In this document: positions 11,087 through 24,297 of the stretch, piece after piece
How the letters are laid out: the number at the start of each line of letters is the position of its first letter
Numbering within the stretch: position 1 is the stretch's first letter
NCBI GenBank assembly: GCA_900239685.1
Contig: OENT01000276.1
Coordinates: forward strand, 62,001 to 126,000
DNA length: 64,000 nt
Reading direction: 5' to 3'
DNA from: Rotaria macrura
Lineage: Eukaryota > Rotifera > Eurotatoria > Philodinida > Philodinidae
Program-made: the position numbers and the translations under genes
Notes under the pieces: model-generated
The model's input: the letters and a program-made list of their open reading frames with translations, nothing else
Told to the model about the DNA's origin: nothing
The model's database searches: none

Positions 11087-14000
11087 TAATGTGCAGACAT
11101 AAAAGTTCATGAACCTACTTCACCCTCATATTCTCTATTCATCATGGTGCTTCTCTTTTCGATGCAATACGGTGCTAAATTTATATATACGTGTGAGTGT
11201 GCATAACTATTAGAGTTCAATAAAAAAAAAACGACGATGTGTTGCCTCTCTGTCGTCATCGCTCACTGAGCTAATAATTAACCGTGATATTAATTTTTTG
11301 TCGCAATATACTGATTATGCAACAGAGAGTATACAGACAAAAAACGAGAGAAAAACGTGATGTGTGACAACGAGAAATGTGCAGAGGCAAAAGTGAACTT
11401 GAACTTGAGAATCATAGAATGTATACAAATTTTATTGTTGCTTTTATTAAATTGAACGATAGTAATCTAAATAGGAAATAAGAGGATTCACTATGAAAAA
11501 TTAAATCGAATTTGCACATTTTGTATATTTAAAAATATTTAAATTAATCGATTTCTATTTTGCTTTTGAAAGAGAAAACTGAATGCAATTGTTCAATCGT
11601 AATAAGATACTATAAAGTGACTATGTCAAGCGTTTCAAAAATAGTTATTTGTTTTGCTTTGTCAATATGATTATAAATTTTCAACTGAATGAAATATACA
11701 TATTACATGCATATATTATCGATTGGCTACAGCGAAAAATCGATGACAACAATAGAATAGAACTATGGCATCAGTGTTTATGTCTAGACAAAGTTATTAC
11801 CTTATCAATCGAATTCTTTTCGTCATCTTAAAGTCAGCACGATACAAAACAAGTCAAGTCTATCAATATTGCTTGTAAATTAACATTACCAGTATAATCA
11901 CAAGCATACAATTACTTATAATAGTTAACTAGTCAACTTCGTCGTTACAATCAATCTCCTGATGATTATTGTCTATGTCAAACATCTCAAGTTTGATGAT
12001 CATATACGTAAATATGGTATTTAATTATAGTGCCAGAGGCGATCACGATAAATCTATTTGAATGGGACACAGACACTTATTGAAAAACATTTAATCTCGT
12101 GTGAAAAAAATGCTTGTCGAACTCGTCTTATTCCAGTTGATATTAGCAATATATACGCATGATTATGATGATGTAATCAAGTGCTTCTTAGGCTTTTCTT
12201 TTTAACAAAACAAGATGGCAAACGAACGAATCGAACCTTCCTTTTTCATAGTTATTCTTCGAAAGATGATACAAATTGATGATAGGCTTAGTTGATGAAA
12301 TAAATGTACTTGTGACGGGCAATCATTTATACAAAAAAAATTAATTCTATTCATTCCAAACGTTCATTTGAAGAATAGCTAAGCGTTCTAATGATTTATG
12401 AGCGATTAGCAATCGAATTTAGTTTAGATTTCGTATTTCGAAAATTTGAGATCGGTACAGCGATGCATAACATTTGGAATATGCAAGAAGATTGAAAATA
12501 CGTTTTAAGTGTTGAACGATGCCAAAGAAAATTTTCAAAATTTTTTACTTATGCTAATACGTACAATTTATCATATTATTCTTTCTTCGAGCGTTATTGT
12601 TCCTTTATAGAAGACAATTCTGCTAAAAAAAACTTTGCTTTAACGATCAATCACTGTTCAACATTCTTCATTTTCCTTCTGAAAATAGCAATGATGAATG
12701 TCATCTAAAACTTTGTCGCGCTTAGTAAACAGACGATTGAATAGGAGAAAAAAAACTGTATAGATACTATTCAGATTAAATTCAAATTATTCAATGTGCC
12801 AATATTAGCATTAAATTCAATTCATTTAGAAAGAGTTAATATAATTCAATATAAAACTGTATTGATATTCAATCGATAATTTTCTCTTTGTATGATTAGT
12901 AAGAATGATAGATAAGTATGTAATTTATTCAGTCGATTTCTATGTTGCATCAGACAGAGAAAATAATACTTTAAAGAAGCAGCTTATTATTTATTTTGTT
13001 GCTTTGATCATCGATCATTCTTAATGATCGATCTCTATTGTTGTTATTGTTTTGGCAAATGACTATTTATCAAACAATGGTTTTTATTTTCTACAGAACA
13101 TCGATTTCCCTAGAAATATATAGAAGTCTATTTCAGTTGATAGCAAACTATACCATAATTACAAATGAACAGCAGGTATTATTAATAAATGCCATTATGA
13201 AGACGATTACGTTTTCATCGTTTTGTCTCCTGCATAGAATTATTGTTATGTTGATGGTGTTACTTGCAACTTATAGTTTTAATCAAGTTCAATAGTCACA
13301 ACGAGTTACTTCAACGAAGGATGTGACAAATAGAGAAAAATGTGTCTTACAGAAAAAAACCAAACAGAATGAAGAATGCTCAAATATGGTGAGTGTTGAT
13401 CACCAACAAAATAGTATGGTAAGTCTTCAATAAAAGGAAACGCGCTTGAATGATTTCGAAAGGGGCATTTTTTTATTTAAAACGTTTTCTCATATTTAAA
13501 CATGGTAATGCTGGTGAATATTTCAAAGTAGTTTCTGGTGTGTATTCAGCAGTTCTAATAGTTTAGATAGATTCTGTTGTATCTGCATGTGAAGTTCTTA
13601 GATTTGACGTTTTGATAATCGTATCCTGCAACCCTATCCGATACCAGGCACCCGATGTGATCTGCAGCATGGGCTTAGGTGCCGATTCGTCTGGCTGAGT
13701 CAGCTACCGGGTATGAAAAGAATTGTCCGGCTGAATGTTTAATTGAGATCATACTTGGACCCGGGCGAGACAAGTGAACCGAATATCGACATTTTAAAAA
13801 ATGTTGATTTTTTCAAAGTGCTACTGATATAAAACTAAAGAGCTACAATCTGATTCGATCATAATCGAACATTAGACCGAATTCGACAAGTGTTCAAAGC
13901 AGTCGACAATGCTAATGTTTCTACTAAGAGATTTCGTTATTATTGAAAATTTATCCACAGATGCTTAAGCATGGCGTGATCAAGTAATTGAATATCTTTA

Positions 14001-17000
14001 CAGAAAATTGAACTTTTAAAAAGGTGAACATGTATTTTCGTGACGGAAAAGTATTCATCTATGTATCAATAAGTATCATGTTGGGTGTCTAGTAGAGTAA
14101 AAAGGGGTAGACTAGCCTGGATGCCAGCTTGCCACCGATAATTATTGCCTGGGGACTGATCAAACGAAAAACTGACACTTATAATTATAACACGCGTTTC
14201 CAACTATTCTATCAGGTCTTATCAGTAGGGTGACAGTTTCAATATCATCTACCGCAACAGAAAGAATTCTCAGGGAAATGAAAGTTATTAAAACTGTCGC
14301 GAGCAACAGATTATGCCCGAAAATAGAATCAGGAATTTATCATGAACAGTAATTGAAAGAGACTGTTGCGTTTATTATGAAAAAATGATTCAGGAGGTTG
14401 CTATTCAACATCAGAACACTCGAATAATGCTGAAATAGCTGTTGTTTGCTTATTTTTCTTATTTTTGTTGTTTTACAATTTCATTTAGTACAACAATAGA
14501 TACATGGTTTTTGTCTCTCTTTCTCTCTGTTTTGTTGGATGAAAAGTGGGAGACTCAATTGAACTTCAGAAAAATCATTAACTAGTGAGAATAAAATGTT
14601 TTTAACGATTGTACAACACTCCTCGAACAACCACAATTTCCAGGTTACGCTACTACTAGTGTCGACACTACGTTTCATTTCAGTTTCATCTTCAACAGAC
14701 AGGCATACACTTGATAAAATCGAGCAAACTCAGAAGTACAAGAACATTGAACGAACGTGATTCATTTGATTTATTCATCTTTTTATCGCATGTGTGATTA
14801 AGTCTCTTTTTGTTAATATTTTTAGCAGAAACTTAACAGTATTCTTGCCGACATAAAGTAAAATCTTGAAATCTATACTAAAAATGAAAAGATCTCCTGT
14901 ATTTTGAATCACTTCGAATTTGATTCGATTTTAGGTAGGACCCAGGTGAAAAGGATTGTACTCATGCAGTAAGTGACTATACTAGTTGGTAATACTAATC
15001 GTTGTTTTTCCAATCTTATTGAATAGAAGTTTTTCCATTGCATTAGAACTTTTCTTTCAGTGTGGGTTGAACTATTCGCCTTGAAAAATATTTCTTATTC
15101 AATAGTAAATAATTTAGATATTCGCTGTAACCATGGAGTCAGAAGTATATTAGGAAGGATAGGAAACTGATCCCGCGAGAAAATATTTCATAGAGCTTTG
15201 TTGCTGTTATGGACTGAAAAAATCTATTTTCTTTACCTTAGACTACAAGTTCATTGCATGTCTGGAGTTGTCTCAAAGTTTTTGAAAAGAGAATGAGTCC
15301 ACTAAACTTCATTAGTTGTACGTTTTCTATAGCTCTGATCGTAATTCTGTGGAATAATTAAGGATAATAAATTTTATTTAAACCATTTCTCTGATTTTTT
15401 CGTGTTTTAGAACAGGAAAATTAAACTTGGCCAATTTTTCAGTGAATAGGCTCGTCTTTCTTTTCTTCAGACATCTCGTGGCTCCGCTATTAATTCACTA
15501 AGTAAATAGTTAGTTCATATTCATAATTTTGAATCTTATGTACACAAAGAGTAATACAGTTATTTGTTTGTCTACAAATAAGCTGTCGATACAGTATTAG
15601 ATATGAACATGAGAAAAACAATATCGATTCGAATGAAAATGATGAACACAATGAGCTTTACAAACAGCACCTAATATTTGATTATATGAAGTGTTTTTCG
15701 TTAAGTATTTTTGTAGCTTTATATAGAAAGAGAAATAACTGAGCGATTATTGAAGACTGATTGATATGGATTAAAGTAACCGTCTAAAATTACAACAATA
15801 ATGAAGGTTCTCGGTTAGGATAAATACTTGGTACAAATACTCATAAAATTAAATTTAAGGTGATTGATAATTATTTGTGGCTATTGAACGAGTTATTCAA
15901 ATTAATTCAATTCTAGGACTGAATTTAATTGATTTCGATAAAAAACGTTAAAGTTGAACATAAAAAGTTGATGATTACCGAAGAAAAGTATCGCGAATGT
16001 TTTGATGGTGAATCTATCAATCATTTCTTTTCTTTTTGTTTCTTTAAAAGGAATCCATTTAACCCTGCTCATCCTAAGATTCAACTCATGAAAATGAAAC
16101 CCCAACTATTCACATTCACCGACCGACTGCAATGAATTCGAGAGAAGAGTTGTGTTTGATAAACGACTTTCTTTTTCGTAAATTACATATACTTTCCCAG
16201 AAAATACCAAGTCAACATGTACATCGAAAGTTGTGCTTGCTCAATAATCGTTGACTACAGAAACTAAAAATGCTTTGAAATATATCCATAGCAATCGAAG
16301 ATACTGCATGACTATAACATCATTACGGTAGTAATAACCTTCGGTAAATCTCTGAGTTCTTACTATAGTGGGCGGGAGAATAGAAGGAAAATTTGAAAGA
16401 TCTACTGTCCTCCAGAACAGAACATCAGGACCGCATTGTACTGTGCTTGTCTTTAGTGCTAACTGTTTAGTCTAAATATTATGGTTGGAGTTTTTTATTT
16501 GGTAAAACGATCCTATGACAGCTATAATGCAATACGGTACGCATCCCTTTCATAGACGAGAATCGTGGTGTGGGCCAGAGTAGAGTCTATCGAGGTTCAA
16601 GAATTTCTGAATCTAAATCTGATAGACTTCAGTGAGGTCTTTCCCGGATCACTATTTGATAGTGTCCCGGTCGATTCGTCATCTAGGGGATTGAAGCGTG
16701 AAAACCAATATTTTAAAAGAGAAAAGAAACTATAGCTTAAAGATTTATCCTATGTTACAAATAGATTATTACAATATATAGTTGTTGAGCTACATCGAAC
16801 TAAATTGTCGGGAATGTATCAGAAGTATGAAAATTTTTCCAAGGATATGATTTCAGAGTAAACATATTGACTACAGAATTTCATTATGATTCCGATCGGA
16901 TCATTTGCATGAAAAAATTTTAAAATAAATAATCATTCGAGTTTTTTTGAGTCGATAATTTATCTCAATAAAATGCATAGATTAGACGCTTCGCAAAACA

Positions 17001-18675
17001 GTTCAAATGCAGTATATTTGCAGCAAAATCAAAGTATCTTACAAGAATTCTTCCTCGTAAGAAAGATGATTCATATGTACTTGATCATTGTTCGTTTACA
17101 TCAGACCAAATACTTATCAATATAATGCCCAAGACAAAACCACTTGAGGATGCGAAGTGGATCTCTGTTTAACTTTTATAAAAGTAATGAACTAATCAAC
17201 AATGAATATAGGAGATAAAAAAATGTTTTGAAACATTTCTCATATTTCAGATCCAAAATAAAACCAAATAAATTTTTGAAAATTTGAATCATGACGTGGT
17301 AAACGATTATCAATTTTGATAAAACTATTGCTAATCTGAATTTATTTGCCTGATCGAACTGCTCAAGTGCTTTTCAAATAGTCTAGATTGAGGTCCATTT
17401 CATATTCCTTTGAATAAAGTGTTATCGTTACATATTTTTGCATCATACATTTGATTTAATCGACAGCTGACATGCCTTCACTTCGTATCCTTACATTTTT
17501 CGATAAGTTCGATTAGTTCATGGAAGTATATTTCTTTTACGAAAAAGACATCGACAAAAACACATCAAATATTTTAGAGAGCAGTGTAAAAGTTCGTTTT
17601 TAAATTAGTCACATATTGACTCAGATCGGCGTAATCTCGATAGTTAAAAAGAATAACAATACGACAGATACGTTTCGAATTATTTATTGAACCGAAACAA
17701 CATAAACAGTTCTTCGATATTCTTATTTGTCAACGATTATCGAAGATTATCAAAAATCTGTGCTTTAATCAGTCCAATGCCAGTTGATAGATGTGAAAGA
17801 GTTAAGTCTGATAGTTTTTATCCATAATACTTATACTGCTTAATACAGTTTATTGTCTAGGCAGCCATCTATGATTTTAGATGAAGAATATCATCGAATC
17901 GAAAAAATAGTTCGTTATTTCAATGTAGTACTTCAATGAAACTATGTAAATAGATCTCATCTGAATCATTTCAGATTTTTATCAATACGAGGTGGCAGGG
18001 TGGGAGTCGGGGGGGGGGATATCTTGAGAAAAACATCAATTCGTTGCTTTTTGTTTCGATCTATTAATTGAAGAAATATTCAATGAAAAAATAAATGAAA
18101 TCTACAAGTCCAAAAGATCCAGTACCGAAATTTAACATTCACTAAATTAACACTTATCAGAAGATTTAAAACTAGATAAATGATAAAAATTACAATCGAG
18201 TTCTCAAAAGTTCAATAATCAGTTTTTTTAAATTATCCGAAAGATTAGTGAGTACAATTGAAAATCATCATGACATTTTTCTTTACTAAATTTACAATTC
18301 ATCACGCTTGCTACCGGCATTGATTTTTTTCCGTTTTAAAAAGTAATGCGTTGTATAAATCATTAGGCTGAGAATTACTAAAATTTTCTACGGTAAGATC
18401 TAAACATTGTAGAGATTTTTATTTTCTAAAATAGAATTTGTTCGTATCAACTGATTACAATCTGATAAAGTCAACGAACAGAAATTCTTGTCGTCAATTT
18501 TGTTTTGACAACAAGGAGAAATGATTGCTCTATTACTTCAAATATAAGTTGAAGCCTATGAAGTCTGTCATTCACTTCTTATTTGCCGCTATAAAAATAA
18601 AAAAGTTTAATCACATTTAAAATAACCATTTTTAAGAAGTGCACTAAAAGAAAATATCTTTCGCCTTTTTTTGTT
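11087..18675. other. Long stretch without a recognised gene
   Basis: About 7.6 kb of AT-rich sequence. After the AATAAA at 11219-11224, only short chance frames occur, many overlapping on both strands (for example 15902-16135). Two patches are noticeably richer in G+C than the rest: 13620-13770 and 16540-16690. They may be remnants of transposon ends, but no clean terminal repeat pair was found. A run of nine or ten G lies at 18009-18018. No tRNA, rRNA or spliced gene was recognised. Confidence 0.45.
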
Positions 18676-18681
18676 TTTATT
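18676..18681 (-). terminator. Likely polyadenylation signal of the Arg-rich orphan
   Basis: TTTATT on the plus strand reads AATAAA on the minus strand, about 85 bp beyond the stop of the minus-strand frame. Confidence 0.4.
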
Positions 18682-18765
18682 TACATAGTTTCTATATTAT
18701 TTTAATTAATAATCCGCAATGTAAATGTTACAATACTAAAAAGGTATAATGCATATTATATCTTT

Positions 18766-19716
18766 TTAATATCCATTCACTGATTGAATGTAATAAATAG
18801 ATGGATTTTTATAGTGTGAGGAACTTTGAGCTTGTCTGTGCATTAATTGCGGTGATGATGCGTATTGTCTTGGCACTGGATAAATCTTTTCTACTTTCCG
18901 TACAGGTCGTGAACGTGTAGAAGCCGGTTCGACTTCAACATAGTGTAATCGTTGAATAGGTTCTAGTTGACGTGGTTTACGCTGTGTTTCTCGTTGATGT
19001 ACCATTCGAGGCGGAGGATTATAATCATTAACCGATGGTTGCGCAATTGTACGTAGTGTTGCAAAACTATTATGATGAGGCGAATCAACAAAATACATTT
19101 CGGCTCTTCGTGGTGATTGATACTGAAAAGCATTGTTTGCTCGTTCTCTCTGTTGTCGTTCAATGATTCGTGTATCAGAATTGTTCTGTCGCCTTGGCAT
19201 ACGCGAAGTGTCACTGGCTGGCGGTGGTGGTGTTTGTGCACGCCGTTGTGAAACACGAGCTAATCGAGTCGGTGGTGAATGTTGATTTTGAACAGGCTCA
19301 TGCCGACGCGTTTCATCTGAAACGCGCGCTTGTCGGTGACTTATCTCATCTGCATTTTCAACATAATAAACTGTTGCTGTACGAGCAGAACGATGATGCT
19401 GAATATCGTCTAATGGCGAGTGGTCAGTTCGCGTCATTCTTCTTTGATTAACTACGGATGGTTCATTTACTATGGTACGTGACCGTGCTGATTTCGGTTC
19501 AGTATAGAGAGGTTTTCGAACGTGACGTGGCGTTCGTTCTTCATGATGATGTGTTTCATCTACATTAGGACGATAGGTGAATTTTCCATCTTGATTCGAA
19601 TATAAAAATTGTTTCCCATGACGTTTTCCTTGACGAATTTCACTTATGGCATGACGATCACATATTTCGCACAAGCCAGTGTTAGGATCAATGATATGTT
19701 TACCAAAATGGACCAT
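18766..19716 (-). CDS. Unrecognised Arg/His/Gln-rich, probably disordered protein
   Basis: Single uninterrupted frame of 316 codons starting with ATG. The N-terminus reads MVHFGKHIIDPNTGLCEICD and is the only ordered-looking part; C17, C20 and the following H could form part of a metal site, but a second Cys pair is missing. From about residue 45 the sequence is dominated by Arg, Gln, His, Pro and Ser. Short dispersed strings recur: YVEN, YFVD, YVEV and YYIQ, each hydrophobic-Tyr in a polar field. That pattern suggests short linear binding motifs. No domain is recognised and no signal peptide or membrane helix is present. The length of the open frame in AT-rich DNA makes chance unlikely. Function unknown. 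Confidence 0.7.
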   Translation of the reverse strand: MVHFGKHIIDPNTGLCEICDRHAISEIRQGKRHGKQFLYSNQDGKFTYRPNVDETHHHEERTPRHVRKPLYTEPKSARSRTIVNEPSVVNQRRMTRTDHSPLDDIQHHRSARTATVYYVENADEISHRQARVSDETRRHEPVQNQHSPPTRLARVSQRRAQTPPPPASDTSRMPRRQNNSDTRIIERQQRERANNAFQYQSPRRAEMYFVDSPHHNSFATLRTIAQPSVNDYNPPPRMVHQRETQRKPRQLEPIQRLHYVEVEPASTRSRPVRKVEKIYPVPRQYASSPQLMHRQAQSSSHYKNPSIYYIQSVNGY

Positions 19717-22142
19717 TTTAGAATTAATTTTTCGTTTTCAGTCGTAAGAATGATAAGTTTACCTATATATAGATACGCTTTTTTTCTCTGCTATTTTTTT
19801 GCTTTCAATCACAAAGCATCAAATTGCATATGGTCACCATTATCGTATTACCACTTGTGTCTGTTTTTCTGTTGTGACGACAACGGGATGAAAAATCAGC
19901 CACTTATTCACTTGTTCGTGCAGCAGCAAAAAAACTTCATCGATCGTCGATTTTTTTCTCGTTCGGTTTCTCTCTCTCCCTCTCTCTGTCTTTGTCTCTG
20001 TCCGTCTCTTTTGCTTTGTTTAACCTAATTCATATCTCACGCTTTCAACATCTTGAAAAGCATAGAAAAGAAAATTCCATGGCAGAAGAAAAGCTCGTAT
20101 GATCGATTTCTAGAGAATTTTTTTTGTGCGATCGATAAATAGAAAAGAGAAAAAGAAAATAATCAAAATAACGATAAAAGTGCTTTTCCGCCAGCTCAAA
20201 CATTTTCTTTCAACAATTCAATGACGAATTTCTTTGGTTACTTATAAACGGTGAACTGAACAGCACCAACAACTAAGCAACAGAAAGTGTCATGTTTTAA
20301 TGGGTGGTAAATAAAGAAACAGACATTGTGACATATATTCGTTCACATCGACTGATTCGAAGTTTCTTAGGTTATACACAAAGAAAACGCGGAGCCATCT
20401 CTACAAAAAACTATGAAAAAGTCTAACTTATGCTTTGTGGTAGTAATTTATATATTGAAAATACCAGAATTAAATAGATGTAACTAATGAGAAAAAATAA
20501 TACGATCACTTCTCGAATATTTTTTCTCCTTAATTATTAATTTCATCAAAATTTGCGAACGGTAGACTATTGATTTTGAAAGTTATTTTGCAGCAAAATT
20601 AATTTGAATATTGTTCCTTTAGTCTCATACAATGTAATCCTAAACGTAAAATCTTCAAGTTTGCATACATCCTAAATAGGAAACAACAAATTTTGGTGAA
20701 TTATTTATTTAAATGAAATCTGATCTATTTATTGTTTTGAATGAAAATAAAAAGATACGCCGACGTTTTTTTTTATGAATTTTTTGCTTTCTCTCGAAAT
20801 AAAATGACAAATATTTATTTTGTTACTTATATTGTAATCTTCAATATTCAACCATAAATAAGACGATTTCAATCGATAAAAACATGCACTAATGTGAGCC
20901 TAACAGACGAAAATAGTTTCTGAAGAAGTAATAGTCATACTTTAAAGGGCAGCATTTTTGCAGTTCTTACATTCGATACAGTTGAGAACTCTTTTTGTCA
21001 TCGACTATTTTCTACTGCGTATGGTCGAAGTTCTACTTAAAATGAAAAAGCATTGAACTTGGCAATTTATTCGATCGATTTGAAGAAACCGTACCAGCAT
21101 GAATGTGTTCATTTTCATTTCTCAGATCTTTATTCAGACACAATGCACACTATTGATGAACCGTTAAGAACTGATCTGTTCGATAAAAAAGAAAAAATTT
21201 GAATCTTAGAAAAAAAGTCTTTTTATAGATTTATTCTTTTTAATGTGCACAACGAAAAATAAATTTCATGATATAAGTGAATGAATAGAACTAGTTTTTA
21301 TCAATGCTTTGTAGTAGAATTCTATCATCAATTTTGTTGTTTCCCATGAAATATTCGTTAGTTGCCTTTGACTTCGATTCGGTAGCAAAGCAATATTCAT
21401 TTGAAGAACAAACAAAGACCTTCGAAAAAGAACAAAAAAAGGTTATTTAAGAATATTTTTATACGATAACACAATAATTGAAAATACGACTATTATTGAC
21501 ATTTGGAAATCGGATTCTTTATAATAAATAATACGTTTCAAAATTTTTCAAACTGATACTCTCGGTATTTCTATAATACTCGAAATTATCTTATGCTTAT
21601 TTTTCCTATACAAACAACATATGTGTCGAATATCGGCGCAATAGAACTTTCCAAAAAAAGGGCATGTACACATACGCAATAGTTTGTTTCTTACATGCAT
21701 ATACAGCAGTGGAGAATATTCGAACAAGTATTTATCAACAAAAGTCAATGAAAAATCGGCTTTTAAGATCCCGGAAAAATTAAAAACAAATTTTCTTTTG
21801 CTTTCTTTTTCTCTACCGTACACAATCAAACTAAAGGAAACAAGTGTTGGTAGATGTTAATCCACCAATTTATTTAGATAGAAGATGAAGACTGACAACA
21901 ATATAGATGGCATTTCGTTGGTGTCTGATCTAAGAGAGACGTATTTATATCGGATCCTTTCAAACCATAACCAACATATATGAAGAGAAGAGTCTTTCTC
22001 TTGATTGATAGTTAGAGCAGCCAAACAAAGTTCGATTAAAGATATATTCTCATCGAATATGCGCACACACTGGACTAACATAAAAGGAATATTTTTCATT
22101 ATGTTAAGTGTTTATGCGTAGGCGCGAACGCTTACATTTGTT

Positions 22143-22143
22143 G

Positions 22144-22181
<38 letters not shown>

Positions 22182-22188
22182 ATTAGTG
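22143..22188. repeat. Microsatellite (TTA)n
   Basis: About fifteen near-perfect trinucleotide units of TTA/ATT, starting with two TTG variants and ending with AATATTA. Confidence 0.9.
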
Positions 22189-22957
22189 AGACACACTCTA
22201 TCTTTCTCCTTCTCTCACTTCTCTTTGTTTTTCATATAATCATGATTGATACCAGCAATTTCACTTCGGTAGAACGTTTTTATCCGTTGTTCTCTATATA
22301 TGCATCAATACATACATGTATATGGTATGACCCATATTTTGTCGATCAAATCTATATCTCTTTTTTTGGCAAGATTATCACATACACTCGAATGTCTTTA
22401 TAGTATAATTATCGGACGACAAACAGAGATATGCTCTCGTGTCCGAAGATTTTATAATAACATAACAGGCTTTGTATAGCCGGTGTCTTTTGTTCCTCGC
22501 TTGGCTTTTTTCTCCACAATAAGACAAATAGATCGTCGTCGAAACCAGTAAATATTTGGAAACAAGTTGCTAGATTATTGGTATCGTAGAAAATGCCATG
22601 ATCGCTATTTCTAGTGATGCCATATCAATAGAATACAGAAATAACAAAGAAAAAAAAATAGAAATCACATCACAAATTGGGAGCATAACGTTCGCCTGTT
22701 TCCTACTCCTCCCAGTCGTTGGTTGACTGATGAGATATAGAGCGAGAAAGATAGATCATCATCATCTTCATCGTCATGACAAATCATTACCAATAACAAC
22801 CTTTTTTTGTTTATCCATCGACTGCACAGCAGAACAAGAGAAAAAAGAGGGAAAGGTTTTCTATGTGGGTGTGTGTTTGGATGGAAAATGATAACGACGA
22901 ATAACAAGTATATCACCAAGGCTGACTAGTATAAGACATTCCCATTTTTCTTTTTTT

Positions 22958-22979
22958 CCCTCTCTCTCTCTCTCTCTCT
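22958..22979. repeat. Microsatellite (CT)n
   Basis: An almost perfect run of CT dinucleotides inside a longer pyrimidine stretch. Confidence 0.9.
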
Positions 22980-23378
22980 TCCTTGCTCGCGTGCTCTTAC
23001 TCTCTCTTTTGCTGATCTCAACTATCATATATGTACAAACTATAGCAATAGAAGATAATCTTGTTTGCTACTGCATTTATTTTTCTTTTCTACTTGTACC
23101 AATGATGTTATTCGTTTAGACTTAGTTGCAAGCATTAAGCCAACAGTCGCGACGAGGTTTTGGTCGATTTGATCACGCATTATTCCGGAATATTTAACAT
23201 GTGAAAGAATATGTTTTTGTTCGTTTGCGATGGATATAATTGATTAGCATAAACAACTATTAAGACTATCAATCGCGAAGATTTGATTGACTGTCTTTTA
23301 TATTCAAATATTTTCGCATTTTCAGATAATATATTTGTTTTTTATCTTGTTTATTTTTCTTTCAATTATTTAAACGCA

Positions 23379-23824
23379 ATGCCACAGTGGGGAGGTGGGG
23401 GTGAAATATGTCCACGTTGTCAGAAAACTGTTTATACAGCAGAAAAACTTGCTGCGTGTAGCGCTTCATGGCACAAAGGTTGTTTCAAGTGTAAAACATG
23501 TAAGTCTAGTTTTACTCAAATCTATACCTTATTTATATTTGTGTCTGTTTTTAGGCAATAGCATTTTAACGTTGGCTAATTATAAGGATTTTTCTTTAGA
23601 TATTTATTGCAAGAGTAAGATAAACGAAATTAAATAAAGATACTAAATATATATTCATCGATAATACTATTTTTTTATTAGGTTGTTATCAGGATAAACT
23701 TCATCCTAATGAACGAAATCGTAAACAATTAGAATCGAAATTCAGTAGACAACCTGGTGGCGGTGCTCATTCTGCAACAGCAGCCGAAGCAGCTACAACA
23801 GCTGAACCAGCCGGAGATGACTAG
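23379..23824 (+). CDS. Single LIM-domain protein
   Basis: Exons 23379-23499, 23555-23614 and 23682-23824; introns of 55 and 67 bp with GTAAGT/TTTTAG and GTAAGA/TTATTAG borders. The product is 107 aa. All eight zinc ligands are present in the LIM order: C11, C14, H32, C35, C38, C41, C59, C62, with spacings C-x2-C-x17-H-x2-C-x2-C-x2-C-x17-C-x2-C. Introns fall inside codon 41 and just after C59, so the domain only appears after splicing. A Gly/Ala-rich tail ends PAGDD. LIM modules bind proteins, often actin-associated ones. Size and single domain resemble CRIP/CSRP or LASP N-terminal modules, but the subfamily is not assigned. AATAAA follows at 23865-23870. Confidence 0.88.
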
Positions 23825-23864
23825 ATACTTTAATTGCAAAACCATAAAATGAACAAGACCAAAA

Positions 23865-23870
23865 AATAAA
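23865..23870 (+). terminator. Polyadenylation signal of the LIM gene
   Basis: AATAAA about 40 bp after the TAG stop. The interval 23825-24297 to the convergent next gene otherwise holds only a CT tract at 24031-24050. Confidence 0.65.
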
Positions 23871-24030
23871 TACGCAGTTTAGACATGAATAATAGCCAGA
23901 TTAAAACTAAATTCTATTGCTTGATTATGTATTTACTCATATCTCTTTTCTTAATTTTGGTCAGGAACAGTTTCACTCTGTTAATGTATGTGTGTGTGTT
24001 TGCCCATTACCCTTAATTATTTACCTTATT

Positions 24031-24050
24031 TTCTCTCTCTCTCTCTCTCA
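24031..24050. repeat. Microsatellite (CT)n
   Basis: A run of CT dinucleotides between two convergent genes. Confidence 0.85.
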
Positions 24051-24297
24051 CTCTTTGACACATTTAATACATATTTACAAGAAACATTGCCATATTTCAT
24101 TTGCTAGAATTTCTCTTGTACAACTCAAAACATGGAAAGACGTGAAAAAAGGAAGTCATGCTGTCTGTGCTTAAGATTATGGCGTTAATGAGAAAGATTA
24201 CTCTATGTTGTTGTCGATATCTGACACTTCGCAGTGCAAGAAAAAGAACAAGGATAAATAATATTAAAAAAACTCGGAAGCATTAATGATAACTTTT

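Larger units (their letters stand above)
19717..23378. other. Intergenic, simple repeats only
   Basis: Lies between the divergent orphan (-) and LIM (+) genes. It contains CT-rich sequence at 19965-20010, a (TTA)n tract at 22143-22188 and a (CT)n tract at 22958-22979. Short frames on either strand have no recognisable content. Promoters of both flanking genes should be here but show no assignable motif. Confidence 0.45.

Noticed and set aside
15902-16135. Overlapping open frames on both strands
   Set aside because: Mirror frames of similar length without domain content are typical of chance in this composition.
22958-22979. CT tract as a promoter element
   Set aside because: Simple CT repeats occur in several gene-free places here and nothing ties this one to a transcript start.
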